A model generated the notes under the pieces. The model did no database searches, was not told where the DNA came from, and worked only from the letters and a program-made list of their open reading frames with translations. Of a stretch of DNA of 64,000 nt, positions 45,320 to 58,200 are shown one piece after another. Source of the DNA: Aurifilum marmelostoma (taxonomy: Eukaryota > Ascomycota > Sordariomycetes > Diaporthales > Cryphonectriaceae); assembly GCA_027559495.1 (NCBI GenBank), contig JAMXSV010000001.1, forward strand, positions 682,001 through 746,000, given 5' to 3'. Position numbers and translations under genes: made by a program. Each line of letters starts with the position of its first letter. The stretch's first letter is position 1.

Positions 45320-46499
45320 GAGCGCTTTTGCTGCTGCGAAATGAGTTGAATACACTGTTGTAATCCACCAGCTTTCAGGTTTCGCTTTGTTTCCCTGGCT
45401 GCAAGCAAGTTCCTTCTTTTGCGCTGCTCTTACCATTATCCCCCCTTATAATCACCGAATTCCTGTCTATGGTTTTTTTTTTCTTGGTTGGCTGTCCTCT
45501 ACTTATTTCTTGGTTCAGCCCCTGCAGAAGAGCGTTGTGGAGGACAACGGGTATAATTGGGAAATTTTCCAGACAACGGCCGAGACTTTGGATCAGTATG
45601 AAAGAAAAAGTTGCGAGATTGGAGCAACGCTGCATAAAGCATGGAATGAAGAGCACGTCTTTTTCTTTATTTCCTTTTTCAGTCGGAATGGTGTTGATGA
45701 TGAGCAAAGGTATCCGCGTACGCTTGGTATGGGATAATTCAGAAGAGTATGAGCACGAACGACAGATTACAGAATGGACGACAACGCGCATCACGCATGT
45801 TTCCCAGACACGCACGACACCTGCATGATGTTCGCTTTTGGGTACAAGGAGAGAAGAAGCAGATGCGTCTTCTTGCACGCGTGTTTGTTGTACCTTTGTA
45901 CGTATAGGACGGGGATAGGACTTAGTTTGGAGTAGCATGGGTCTCGGTTGGGCATGGAACATCATTTTATCATCATCATCACCATCATCGAAATGTTTGA
46001 CTGTCTGAGTACTTAGGTTGAAACAGCGAAGCCTCCTGTGTCACAATGCTACTCACTGCACAAAGCTGTTACAACAGTTTGGGCTGAACAGATTTTAAAG
46101 GCATTCCTATACAAGAAGAGCAGGTAGCCTCCTCTTGATAAACCTTGCCCACCTTTAAACCGCCATGGCGGGTTGTATAATGTATAATTCAGTGGGAAGA
46201 GTATCATAGTGAGTAACGTGATATTGAAAATCTAACGCAGTCTGTATTGGTTGGCCATGTCTTGACGAACAGAGCAAGCCTCGTTGTAAATGTGATGTAG
46301 TAATTCAAATCGATGCTATTCCGAAATCCAGGCCTTTGCAAAAAGCATTTCTTGCCTTGGTCCCTGTGCTGCCCAACCCAACTCCAACCAGATCATGATG
46401 GAAATATATGCCTGACCCCTCGTCTAGTTACCTTATGGTATCGTTCACTCATTTCCTGTTCTCCTATAGAACGACTTCCTCCACCGGCGTACAGCGAGC
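45320..46499. other. Convergent intergenic region, Nrd1-like / ATG15
   Basis: About 1.2 kb between facing stop codons, AT-richer in its second half. No gene or repeat of note. Confidence 0.55.
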
Positions 46500-48569
46500 C
46501 TATATCTCATCCTCAATGATGCCGTACCCTCTGCAGAAGCCGAACCAGTTCCTGCTCGTGCAGTGCGACTGCGTCGGCTGTACAGAGCCAGATGTGGGAG
46601 TGGACGTGCCCGTCGGCCTGGGCGTGACGGGACGCGTGGTGGTCACGGTCGGCGCCGGCGGTGCGGTGATGCTTGGCTCGGAGGTGAGCGCCGATGTCGT
46701 TGCGCCGCTGCCGCTCGTGGTGGTCTTGTCATAGCAGCCCCAGAAGCGCCCTGGCGTCACGCAGGTTGTGCTTGTAGTGGGCGGGGCACTGGTAGGCGAG
46801 GACGATGTGGTGGTCGTGGTGGTCTTGTCGTTGCAGCCGAACCAGCCTGGGGTCTTGCAGGTCGACGTGCTCGTACTCGTCGTGGTCGTCGAGGAGCTGC
46901 TGGTGGCCGTGGCCGTCCCCGTGGGCGTCTCGTCCAGGCATCCCCACCAGCCGGGTGTCTTGCAGGTCTCGGTCCTGGTGCGGGTCTTGGTGGAGGTGGA
47001 GGAGCCGGAGGTGGTCGTGGACTCGGTACCGTTGCTCTCATACATCTTCCAGTTGGCGCAGTCGCGGCACTCGGGAGTGAACTTGCACTCGGCGACCAAA
47101 TCATACTGGAGGATGACGTCGTTGATGACCGACCGGATCTTATGCGTACCGATGCCAACGCGCCAGCCCTTGTCGGCGACAACATCGTATACGCACTCGC
47201 GGCCGGTATGACAGGCGGACTCCATGGCGTAGCCTGCGTAGGAGCACGAGGCGGTGGCGCCGTTGCAGGTGCCGATATAGACGGGATCGGCAGTGTGACC
47301 AAAGTGATAGGCGCCGGTGTTCTCGCGGGTCTGGGGCACATTTGGGTCTGCGCCCGGTGGCACAGGGAGGCCGAGGCGGGAGACAGGCAGGGCTTCGGGG
47401 ACAGCCTCGAAGGTGACGACGGGGTGGCCGTAGGTCAGACCGAGCATGCTGCTGACGGCGCCACCGAGCGAGTGGCCGGTGATCCAGACGTTGGAGTCCG
47501 GGTACAGCTCGGTGACGTTGGAATAGAGCTCGCGGGCGGCCATGTAGTACCTGTTCTCCTGGCGCAGGGCCTGGACGACGCATGTGTTGTTGCACGAGTA
47601 GGTGCTGGTGGCACAGCTGCAGACCTGGTGCCAGAGCCAGGGGCCCTGCTGGGCGCAGCAGCAACTGAAGAAGAGGTTGTCATTCTCCTTGTCGTTGGTG
47701 GTGGTGCCCTCACCATCGAACACAGCCATGGACGTGCCCTTGAGCCCGATGACGATGGTGGAGTTGTCGGCATCGGCGAAGACGTGGCCGCGGAGGCCGT
47801 CGCTCTCCCAGCCAAAGTCGGCAGACCGGTTGAAGGGGGCGCCGACATCGAGCCACTGACCGTCGGCGTCCTTCTCCACGTAGGCATCGGCGGACATGTA
47901 GGCCAGGCTGACGACAGTGTCCCTGTTCGTGATGTCCGGCCCCGGGATGTCATCGAGGGTCCAGGCATCTTCGGACAGCACCGAGACGTAGCCTCGCTCC
48001 CGTGACAGTGCCACCATGGGGTCCACCACGCTCGGTCGCCGGTCTACCAGGCGCTGAATTCTCGTTGCGTCGCTGCGTGCTCGCAGAGGAGGAAGCCTCT
48101 CTGCGGCGTGTTCATCCTCGGCGGCCAGCCATATCTCCTGCTCCTGTATGTTGACCACGTCCTGACGCCTGTGTAGGTTCGGATATTTATGCGTGCCGTG
48201 GTGGAAGACATGTCGAAGGGACTATTGTTTTTTTTTTTATTAACGGTCAGTCTGGTATCATATTTGATGACGATGGTGATGGTGGTAGCGGCGGTGATTA
48301 TGATGCTGTTGGTGGTTCACAAGGGAAGGACGAGGTGGCGATGGCAGGCTTACAAAGACATGATCAGCTGGGGCTGGAGGTTCTGGCGATGGGTTGAAGA
48401 AGTCGGGCTTGAAAGGGAGGGCGGCCTGTTGATTCGATCTGGAACTGTCTGCTGAGGCCTGGACGGGTGCGACTGGTGAGAGGGTGAGGAACGAGAGGAG
48501 CAGGCTGGCGGTCACCCTGCCGGCCGAGGTGCAGGTGTCACCACCCCTTGCCTTGCGCCTGATGATCAT
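46500..48569 (-). CDS. atg15: Vacuolar autophagic-body lipase Atg15
   Basis: Two exons (48569-48354 and 48221-46500) give 645 residues. The join reads ADHVF/SLRHVFHHGTHKYP, donor GTAAGC, acceptor ATAG, phase 0. The N-terminus has a hydrophobic anchor (ASLLLSFLTLSPVAPV), as expected for a type II membrane protein delivered to the vacuole by the multivesicular-body route. DRRPSVVDPMVALSRERG and NTGAYHFGHTADPVYIGTC are Atg15-specific. The lipase elbow GHSLGGA places the nucleophile at Ser323. After about residue 450 a Ser/Thr-rich tail carries three copies of a C-x-TPG-x-(W/F)-x-GC module and a fourth diverged C-x-S-x-x-W-F-G-x-C copy, separated by probable O-glycosylated linkers. It degrades autophagic bodies. 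The gene is divergent from RBG1. Confidence 0.95.
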
Positions 48570-50309
48570 CGTCGTGGTGGTGGTGGTGGTGGTGGTTGTT
48601 GTCGGGGATTGATAATGATAAGGATGATACTGCTGTCGTCGTCAAAGTAGCGGAGGGTAGTATGGTTGATAGAGATCCCGTTGGAGGTCTCAAGGACAAA
48701 AGAAGGGAGGAGTGATAGGAGCGATGTCGAGATGATAAGAAGAGGCTGGAGTGGAAGAAGGAGGAGGGGGGATGGAGAAGGGGATGGATCATGGGAACGA
48801 GTTTATTGATAGTTGGGTCAAGAACACGTTGTCACGAGGACGACGACGTAGACGATTCCCCAGGTTGTGTGTATGGGGAAGAAGAAGAAGGGGGGAGGGG
48901 GGCGATTGGATGATCATTAACGAAAGGAGCGTGAATGCGTGGTGAGTGAGGCCGCTCTCGGCACCGCCGTATGATGCACTGCACTGTGATTGCCTTGCCT
49001 TGTGGGAGTACGGAGTACAGTGACTGCCTTGCACTGCGAAACGTATCCGACCGAGGCTCGCTCCTGCTCCTTATTCCTCTGTTCCTGCCCCCATGACGAC
49101 ACAACAGGGCGCCACATGGTCGCTTATCAGTGCCTGACTGATCGGCGTTAAGGCGTGTCATCTGTCATCTGGTGCTAATTTTAATTAGGGGTCTGATCTC
49201 AAAAGGCCTACTGTCTCTATGCAGCTTGAAAACATGATGCCTGTTCTTGTTGAGCATAGGCCAACAACTGTAAGGATGAATGCATTTTATGTTTCTTTCA
49301 TCTTCATAATTCGACAAACTGAGATGGAGGACCAGAGAGCATATTAGGCTGTGGGTGTTGTCTGACGATGCTTCAAAAGTATTCTGCTATACAAAAAGAT
49401 GGTCAGAGGGGCATCAGTTACTAGATAATTGCTCTCGAGTTCTTCCGGTGAGGAGACCTTCCAGTCTGCCTTTTTGGAAAGAAGTACTGCCAAAAATCTT
49501 GTATAATGATACTCCATGAACGAATTCAGGACAGTAGAAAGAGGGATGGGTGTACTGATTCGGCCACAAGAAATGATGCCAGAACAAAAAGGGTCGAGCA
49601 CGAGCTGTCAGGGGACGGCCTGGAGTTTGCACCCAGGTAGTCTTGGACCTCGACCTGGCTTTGTGCCTGCAACTGTCTTGTGCTTATAGTGTTGGAGATG
49701 CCGATGACAACGAGTTGATGTTCCTGAGTTGAGAAATCCTCCCAAACACGTTCTCTTTGTCCCCCCTCCCTCTTTTCTATCTCTCTCTCTCTCTCTTCTT
49801 TTCCCCTCCGGCCTTGAAGAGTAGTTACCCAAGTTATTCCATCTGTCTTGTTTCAGGTGTTCATAGTCCACCAGTGTCCAAATAGAGAGACACTCTCACG
49901 GCATCGGCCGGATTGCTGATAAAGCCAAACAAAAAAAAAAACCTAGCGGAATGTTTTCAAATTGTCGATTGATATTCGCCAGCATGACGAATTGCAACCC
50001 TCGTCTTAGGTGGTGACTTGCTATGCCCTTCATAGGCAGGAAAGAGCCTTGGTGAGACTTAGACAAACCCTAACCCTCTCCAGTCTATTGTACCTGCCAA
50101 AAGGTGACATCAGTCGAGGGGCAGGAGCCTCTCAGAACCCATCAGAAATTTGCCCCGCTGTTTTCTTTTCCCCAGCCGACCAACAACATCGACCCTCAAA
50201 GTCCTCTCGAACACCACCAATCAGAGCCACACCCACAACCATTTCCTATTCTGCTTGGAGCGCCCGGAACTGCCAATAGAGCTGAGCCCTCTCCAGAACA
50301 GTCGCCAAG
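48570..50309. promoter_or_regulatory. Divergent ATG15 / RBG1 intergenic region
   Basis: About 1.7 kb between divergent start codons. A GGT/GTG repeat abuts the ATG15 start (about 48574-48598), and no ATG occurs on the ATG15 strand for the first 220 nt. The RBG1-proximal end contains a telobox-like element, listed separately. Between 49170 and 49640 the DNA is AT-richer and holds only short frames without motifs. Confidence 0.45.
50065..50076 (+). promoter_or_regulatory. Telobox-like element AAACCCTAACCC upstream of RBG1
   Basis: One and a half to two units of the telomeric CCCTAA motif lie 234 bp before the RBG1 start codon. Such elements are known upstream of ribosome- and translation-related genes in plants and several fungi. 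A single occurrence, so chance cannot be excluded. Confidence 0.35.
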
Positions 50310-52217
50310 ATGTCGACCACGGTGGAGAAGGTCAGTGGCCGCGAGATGTGTACCTTTGACGAACTTTGAGCTGACAGCAGGAACGAACAGATCAAGGAGA
50401 TTGAGGCGGAGGTACGATTGACCCTCTACCATCGTGCACCCTCTCAGCAGCCCGCATAGAACCCGAGTCTCTGGTCGAGAACGCCCTGCCGAGATGATAC
50501 TGCGCCAAGAGTTTAGGAGCAAGACCCAGGCCCAGGCTGGGAAGGACAAGATGCCTCCAAGCTGCGTGATGGGCTCGAGCCACTTGTCAGAAGACTGGAA
50601 CGGCATACACCAACCAGGTGGACTGCTCGAGCTCGAAAGATCTGCAGCGACGGGTGGAGAGCTCATCATACCCACGAGACTCGGGCATCTCATATGTACC
50701 ACGATCACAACTTGCGAAAAGAAACTGACAATGGCAAATCCAACAGATGAGCAGGACGCAGAAAAATAAAGTCAGTGCGACACCGTTCTCTTTGATATTC
50801 CTTTCCCGAGCTTCCAGGATCCCTCGGAAGCACGTCTGAACATCATGTGTTTGCTAACATGACACTGGTAGGCCACATCATTCCATCTGGGTCAGCTCAA
50901 GGCAAAGCTTGCAAAGCTCAAGAGAGAACTCCTCACCCCTTCAGGTGGCGGCGGCGGTGCCGGCGGTGCCGGCTTCGACGTGGCAAGAACGGGTGTCGCC
51001 AGTATTGGCTTTATAGGGTTTCCCTCTGTAGGAAAGAGTACATTGATGAGCAGACTGACGGGGCAGCACTCGGAAGCTGCTGCGTACGAATTCACAACCT
51101 TGACAAGCGTGCCAGGTCAGGTCATGTACAACGGTGCACCGCTGCAGATTATTGACCTGCCAGGTATTATTGAGGGTGCCAAAGACGGTCGAGGCCGTGG
51201 TCGACAAGTCATCGCGGTCGCAAAAACATGCCATTTGATCTTTATTGTTCTCGATGTGAATAAGCCCCTCACGGATAAACGGGTGATCGAAAACGAGCTC
51301 GAGGGATTCGGAATCAGGATCAACAAGGAACCACCAAACATCACGATCAAGAAGAAGGACAAGGGCGGCCTCAATATCACGAGCACGGTGCCTCTGACCC
51401 ATATTGGTGAGTCCTGGTGGAAAGGGCCGGAACCTTCTTCCCTCCCCCCCCCCCACGGGACCCCCTGAGAGGCAACATGGCACTGACGGCGATACAAGAT
51501 CATGACGAGATCAAGGCCGTGATGAGCGAGTACAAGATGTCCTCGGCGGATATCACGATCCGATGCGACGCGACCGTCGATGACATAATCGACATAATAG
51601 AGGCCAGATCCCGGAGCTACATTCCCGTCATTTACGTCCTGAATAAGATCGACGCCATCAGCATTGAGGAACTGGATCTTCTGTATCGAATTCCCAACGC
51701 GGTGCCCATCAGCTCGGAGCATGGGTGGAACGTCGATGAGTTGATGGAGGCCATGTACATTACCCTCTCTCTCCCAAGCGCTTCACGGTCGAGGAACGAG
51801 CTAACGGAAACAGGTGGGACAAACTGAACCTCGTCCGAGTCTATACCAAGCCCAAGGGCAAGATGCCTGACTACTCCGCACCTGTCGTGCTACGGTCCTC
51901 GAGGTGCACAGTAGAAGACTTTGTAAGTCTACGCGCGGCCAAGCCTCTGCCCTGAGTTTATCTGCGGGCTGTAGCTGTCGTGCCAGGGACTGGGACTGAC
52001 TGAACCATTACTTAGTGCAACGCCATCCATCGCACTATAGTCGAGCAGTTTAGGAATGCCGTCGTTTACGGAAAGTCTGTAAAGCATCAGCCGCAGCGGG
52101 TCGGTCTCTCTCATGAGCTTGCTGATGAGGATATCGGTAAGGGATCCCTTTTCGTAGTGGAGAAAGTCTTGATACTGACATTACTCGCTCACGAAAGTGA
52201 CTATTGTCAAGCGATGA
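50310..52217 (+). CDS. RBG1: Ribosome-associated GTPase Rbg1 / DRG1
   Basis: Eight exons (50310-50330, 50391-50411, 50747-50770, 50872-51406, 51499-51754, 51814-51922, 52016-52136, 52198-52217) give 368 residues, the family length. The first three exons are 21, 21 and 24 nt and encode MSTTVEK, IKEIEAE and MSRTQKNK, joining to ATSFHLGQLKAKLAKLKREL. GTPase motifs are GFPSVGKST (G1), DLPGIIEGA (G3) and NKID (G4). The C-terminal TGS region includes VYTKPKGKMPDYSAPV, and the protein ends EDIVTIVKR. DRG1-type GTPases bind translating ribosomes with a DFRP1/Tma46 partner. Exons 1 and 3 use the donor GTCAGT. DRG1 is favoured over DRG2 by the N-terminal sequence. Confidence 0.96.
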
Positions 52218-55200
52218 ACCGTTGGTCCCGATCGTTCACACGCGCACTCTCGCGAGCTGTGGTTTCACCGCCTAGCTTTTCGCCTTCGTCTCTCACCGCT
52301 GCAAAATCTTTTTTTTTTTTCAGAAAAGGAAAAGATAAACGGCTTGCACGGTTCGAAAGCTCAAAGGTATAGGTCAACCCCTTGACGGAGGGTCACAGAT
52401 CGATGAAAGGCCAAGGCCCTTCGGAGAATCCTTCGGATACTACGCGCGGACCTTCCTAGATCCGCAGCAATTACTTGCAATTTCATGAGAGCGGATTCTA
52501 TGGGAAATGCGACCAGGTTCATATGCAGCAGTTTTCTGGACCTGGCATATCGATGAGCCTGCCTTCGAGTAACGCCGTAGTTTCAGCCACCCGGTCAACT
52601 CATCGCCAATATGCAGCAACTTAGTGACGAGTATAGAGAACAACGTTGCCTGGCAACAAAAATGAGATCAAGATCCAGTGCTATCACCCGATCTCCTTCC
52701 AGCTACAGTCTCGGCACTGCGATGTTTTATCTTCCATTCAGGCATGAGCTAATCAGTCACTCCAACACGGACTACTCACGGCCGTGAAAGAAGCAGCACC
52801 CCCCTCCCCCCCCTCCCCAACACAATACACACAGAGGAAGTCACCCGTTGCATTGAGGGGATGGCACGCCTGGCTCTTAATGATTTGTGCAACCTGCATG
52901 ACTGGCAGGTGGATCTATGGGCAACGGTGTGCCAAACGCGGGTTGGTCTTGCGTCCAGAGTGCAGACATAGGCAGTGGCGGTCAGTCAGACCAGCGCTTA
53001 CAGCAGCGCAGCACCATGCGATGCCCATTCACCCGCAGTCAGCGACCTGACATTAGAATTTCGATCTCTGGGTCTGCTGCGTCCTCTGGTTTCCCCCACA
53101 TGCACTGGTCTTCACCACACACACGCACACACGATGGCAGTGCGAGCCCCGGATACGTCAAAGATGTTGTCATGTTCCTACACTGCCCAGGCCCGCCGCC
53201 TGTTTCGAAGAGTGACAGCCATTTGTGTCATCAGCATCCTACGGATATCGAGAGCGCGATATCCCTCGTCAAATACAGGAGCTGAGAATATGGGTGCCAA
53301 TCATGTTTGCAATCATCGCAGATTTGCGCCAAAGAACGACTTAGTGGGAATGACAAGTCGGTTGACATTGATCATTTGGGACGCGCTTTGTCTTCTGAGG
53401 AGACGGAAATTTGCCGACAGTGACGAGGTACTCTGTACTATGTACCCTCAGGGTGTATACGTACTACTCTACTGGGGTGCAAGTCTGTCCTAAGCAGCAC
53501 ACCCACCCAACCCCGGAGTGTTTGCACCAATGAGCATCCGAGCGGCCGATTCTGGAAATGTGCCCCTGCTGCTGCATGCACCAGTGTGGGCTCATCAGCC
53601 TTTCACGACAGGCCTCTAGCCGCCGAGGCCCCAGTTCGAGATTCTGTACCTTGCTGCACTGTGTCTCTACTTAGCCCAGACCACAAAGGTCAGATGCCAC
53701 AAAAAGTCACAGCAGAACCTGCCAGCCAGCGATCAGACAGAGCACCCCGGCAGATGCTCAGCGATGAGCTCACCACTGACAATGTCTGCCAGCTCTAGAA
53801 CTCGCCATTCTCAGAATCTAATCTCGATGGGCTGCGCTATCCTTGATTCTGCAAACATAGTCGCAACACCATTGAGGCGACTGAGGAGACATCGAGACGA
53901 CGAGACCCAACGTGTGCCCCTCCTCGGCGAGGGCAATACGCACGCTGGCGCACTTATGCGGGCCTGGGCAGCTCGGGCCTAGTCAACCGAGGAGGGACGC
54001 GGGGGTCTGCCTGCATACTGACGCGCTGCAGGCTCTGTGCCTGAGGCTAGTGAGGCGCACTGCTTCTCCTTGCTACACACACACACACACACAATAGTAT
54101 TCTTGTGCAGGAGAGCTAAGCGCAAGCCCGGACCATCGCGACTCTTTAGGACAACAACTACGCACAATCGTCTCCACGTCTTGTCTCATCCCGCCTCACT
54201 TCTTTTTCCTGACAGCGGAGTAACAGTTTCGCGTCCTCCACCCCCTCACCCTCTCCCTCGCCGTCCAGGGTACCAACGCAGTAGGCGATATAACGGTAGT
54301 ACCAGAAAAAGCACTTGCGGCATCGTTTTGCGTCCTCTCCTCCTTTTTCTTTCTTTGTTTCTTTTTTCTTGTTCATCTTCTCTATCTCTCTTCCGCCTAG
54401 TCTCGACGGGGCTCCTTCTGCCGCATCTGGCCTCGATATCATTCTGTCTCGCTGGTCACGCAATGACGAGCTTGGTATATTCGGATACACACGTGTGGCG
54501 TTCGAGCCTGCACGGCCTCTATCTGGGCCACGCAAAATTTCAAAAAATCTCCGAAAACACCCATGCGTGCTTTGTCACGTCCACCCAAGCAATCATGTCG
54601 ATATCAACATCATATTATGCCCGGAATATTCTATTGTTTACTTGGAAACCAGGTGACTCGTTTTAGAGACTGACAGGCCCCTGCACGACTTGCTTGCGAT
54701 TGGCCTGTCAGGCCACGAGCCCCCTCCTGACCTCGAGATGTCCATGCGCCGAGAGAGGACGGACCGTTCATCTTGAGAGCATAGATTACCCCCATCATCA
54801 GATAGGACAGGGTATGCGGAAGTCATGTTTCATACCGGGGATCATTTAGACCGGGCGTGCTTCACTGCTACTAATTAATAAGGAGGCACACACTTTTCAT
54901 TCTTGCACGCGGCCGCCTCTGCGCGATGTGGGCAATGGGCTCGACAGGGCGTTCTGTGCCATACGCAGTCAGCTTCAGCACTAGACTATAACCGTGCCCT
55001 TCCTCCACTAGCAGCAGCATGGGGGGGAGGGGTTGGAGGGGGCTACCCTCGAGCGGGGATCCACGATATCAACTGGCAAACTGGAATACAAGCCGGAAAT
55101 CGACAGAGTTTACCAGGGCCGCTTCCGATGCTTCTGGTCCAAACCTTTTCCTCCAGAGGAGACCTCCCTCAACGACGACTGGGCCATGCAATTGCTTGCA

Positions 55201-58200
55201 CCCCCTCTCTGTCCCTCCTCCCTCATGATGCTGCTGGCCAGTGTCCTTGGTCATATGCTTGACCCTTTAAGATGATATGTTTGGGGAAGCAGGGGGTTTG
55301 TCGCAGATCCTATTCATATGATGCTGCCTATACGGCTTTGGTTCCCACAAGATCTGGATTCTGCGCGCCCGACTGGATCTGCTTGACAACTGGGAACCAC
55401 AATTCCTTTCGAACCAACGGACAAGATGGCAGCCAACGATGGTGGTACTACTAAAGCCGCTGGTAGCGAGGGTCCGCGCTAAACGACCGGCTCGTGATGT
55501 CCTGATGGGGACCATGCTGCTTGCTAGCATCGGTTCCTGCTTCCTACGCCCGCGGCAGGCGTACTGTTATTCTTGTTCCCTTGCACCATGTCTTGTCTCG
55601 TCCCGTCTCGTCCCGTCTCTCTTTTGATCTTTTCGGCAATGACAAGGACCGGGAAATCCGTCACAAGAGGAGGCAGAAGACAGCTCTCCACATAGTGCCA
55701 TAGTGCTGGTCTGGATCTTTTTGTCTTCTTTCTTTGTGAGGGAATACGCGTCCTGCTGGCCTGCCTGGGTCCAGGAACTGCGAACCGTTGAGCGCTCGTC
55801 ACACTGCATTGATCGTCAACGTCCAGGGTCGCAGGTACGGTACTAGGTCTGCAGGAACGGCACCTCCTGACAGCGGGCACGACGGAAGACTCGAGGCACT
55901 GTAGCTAGCCGGCCCTTCAGAAGCCTCCCACTCAGGCCACTTTGCAATCATCTCTTCCCCTCCGACGCCCCCTTCAAAGGCCCTGAATGACTCGTCACGA
56001 ATCCTGGCGGGTGCTTTTCAGGTGTCTACTTTACTACTTGAATCCATCGAGAAAGCCCCCACTTTTGGGGAGGGGGGATCCGCCCCGGTGAGCAGATCTT
56101 CCTCCAAACCCTGGGCCATAGCTCTTTAGCTCTCTGGCCTGGAGGGACGAGAGCAGCGCTCGATCGGAGCACACCCTAGCAAGCATACCTATACCTAGCA
56201 ACCCTAGGAGCCCAGCTGCCCAGGACGGCCGGCTTTGGCGGGACGCGCATGCTGCACAAGCGGGCCGCATCGGAGCCGCGTGCACAAAGTGCTTTGTTCG
56301 CCGCTCGTCGTCAGTGACAAGATCTTGTACCGATACCTGTCTCTTTCTGCCTGCCGCAGCGAGGAAAAGAAGGAGTCGAAGTTGACATGATGGATCCTGG
56401 GAAGGGGCTTGTCGAATCAAGACTTGTTGAGGATCAAGCTTCCCTGAGGATTGGCCGGATCCATCAGCTTTCATGACGGCTGTCTTCGGGCGGGCTTGTC
56501 CAAAGCTCGGCCTCGAAAGCATGACCAGTCAGGGTCTGCTCAGCAACTCGGATGCTTGTTGGCATGAAGGGCGAGGATCTTGAAATTGCTTGTCGTTGAT
56601 TGTCATATCTCTTGTGTCCATTTACGGTCCCGAGATTAATCATCAGGTCGGGATGAGATCATCTCGCTGCCCAGGCCTTCCTCTTCTAGAGACATCACGA
56701 GTCCTCGCGGTCGCTCCCTCGCATAACACTACTTGGCTGGAGGAGAGTGCCAATGACAATGGGGCCATGGGACGCCATCGCAGGTGGGGCGGGCTCCAGT
56801 ACCACCCGGTCCGATCCACCCTTGTCAGGAAGCCTCGCTGGACGACATGCCGTCCAGACTCGTTGATTCGCACGCCTCGGCCGATGTCTTTTCACACGGT
56901 AGTAGTACTATTGGGTGAGGTATTGGGAGAGCAATGAGGACACTGTCAGATTGTTGGACGAGCTTTTCCCCCCTCCCCATGTCCTGGTCCCCAAGTTGAC
57001 CACCTCCATCAGAGTTCTCTCCACACACATCATGCTTTCTTCTCTTCCCAATCGGCTCCATCCTTTCGTATGGCTGATTGGGCCCATCTCCCGATCCCAC
57101 GACGCAACATTGAAGTGTGGTGCTGACTGTCATCCCAAGTTTCCCAACTCCACAATGAACGAAGCGAAAGAAGCTATCTTTATTGGTGGTCCGGATCGTC
57201 TCTCATTTTTTTCTTCTTCTTCTTCTTCTTCTTCTTCTTCTTCTTCTTTTCTTTTCCTCTCTCCCCCCTGATCTGATATACTTACTACTGATACAGTATT
57301 CAGGCGCCCCCTCAACCTTGTTCCGGACTGATGGCGTCCACTCGCCGGTAGCAGCGGTCGGAATCCACTCTCCATGCTGCTATGGTGCTACTTTTTTACA
57401 ACAGTACTTCTGGACAAGCCTTGTCTAGCTGCCAGGTCTTGCATCAAGACGTACCCACTCCAGAGCAACCCAAGCAGGCTATCTCTGCCCTTATTGATCC
57501 GTTCCCATCTCCCTCTCTCTACGGCCCCTGTCAATCGACCCCCTCCTCTGCTACCCTACCCGACGGGGGTGGTGCAGCACGACCCCTGCTGGTACAGGCA
57601 GTCCTGGAAAACATACATAGTACATGTAATCGCCATGCAGCCCCTCGCCTGGTCTCTTATGGCTAGCCATTGTGCATCAGCATCTGCAAGTGCATTTGCG
57701 GCGTTTGCTCCGCAGTAGGCTCATCTTGATTGCTGCGAGCCATCTGGCCTGCGTTCTGGCCAGGACCCTACCTAGCACCAGCTGTTTGTTATTTACTTAC
57801 AAAGAGGCAAAGTTCACAACACGGCAGTCGGTGGGCAGATTATGTTGTCGATGAGCGGGCTTGTGCAAATTGTGAGCAGTTCTCATCCTTCTCTGAATTT
57901 TCTCGTTTCCACCCCCTCCCCTCCCTTCCCGGAAGCAAACTCGTCGAGCGGGCTCTGCATATGGCTGGCAAGGGATTACGTATAAGAGAAGGTTTGGGGG
58001 GGAAAAGGAACTGATCATGCGCATCGTATCAGCAGCAACGATTTGAAAAGCACGGCCTCTGTGCTCATAGCAGCAACGAGAAAAGCAGGTGGAGGATCGA
58101 CGAACTTGTGAGGAGGAGTTCTCAGGCCCTGTTTCAAAGACCGCCGGGGAATACATTAAAGCCATCCTGGGGTTTGAACCCTCTTTCTCTCCTCTCTCTC

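Noticed and set aside
46563..48005. 480-codon plus-strand frame opposite ATG15
   Set aside because: Antisense shadow with Gly/Arg-rich composition. The minus strand carries unmistakable Atg15 motifs.
49344..49601. 85-codon minus-strand frame in the ATG15/RBG1 spacer
   Set aside because: It starts with GTG. The only ATG leaves 57 codons without a motif, so evidence is too thin to call a gene or remnant.
54037..54666. 209-codon plus-strand frame in the gene desert
   Set aside because: Driven by CA and CTT simple sequence, with no domain and no plausible leader or splice support.
56034..56522. 162-codon ATG frame on the minus strand in the gene desert
   Set aside because: No recognisable motif; frames of this size are expected in 6.4 kb of GC-rich DNA on two strands.
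58160..58185. GGTTTGAACCC motif resembling an antisense tRNA T arm
   Set aside because: No acceptor, D or anticodon stem could be built around it.
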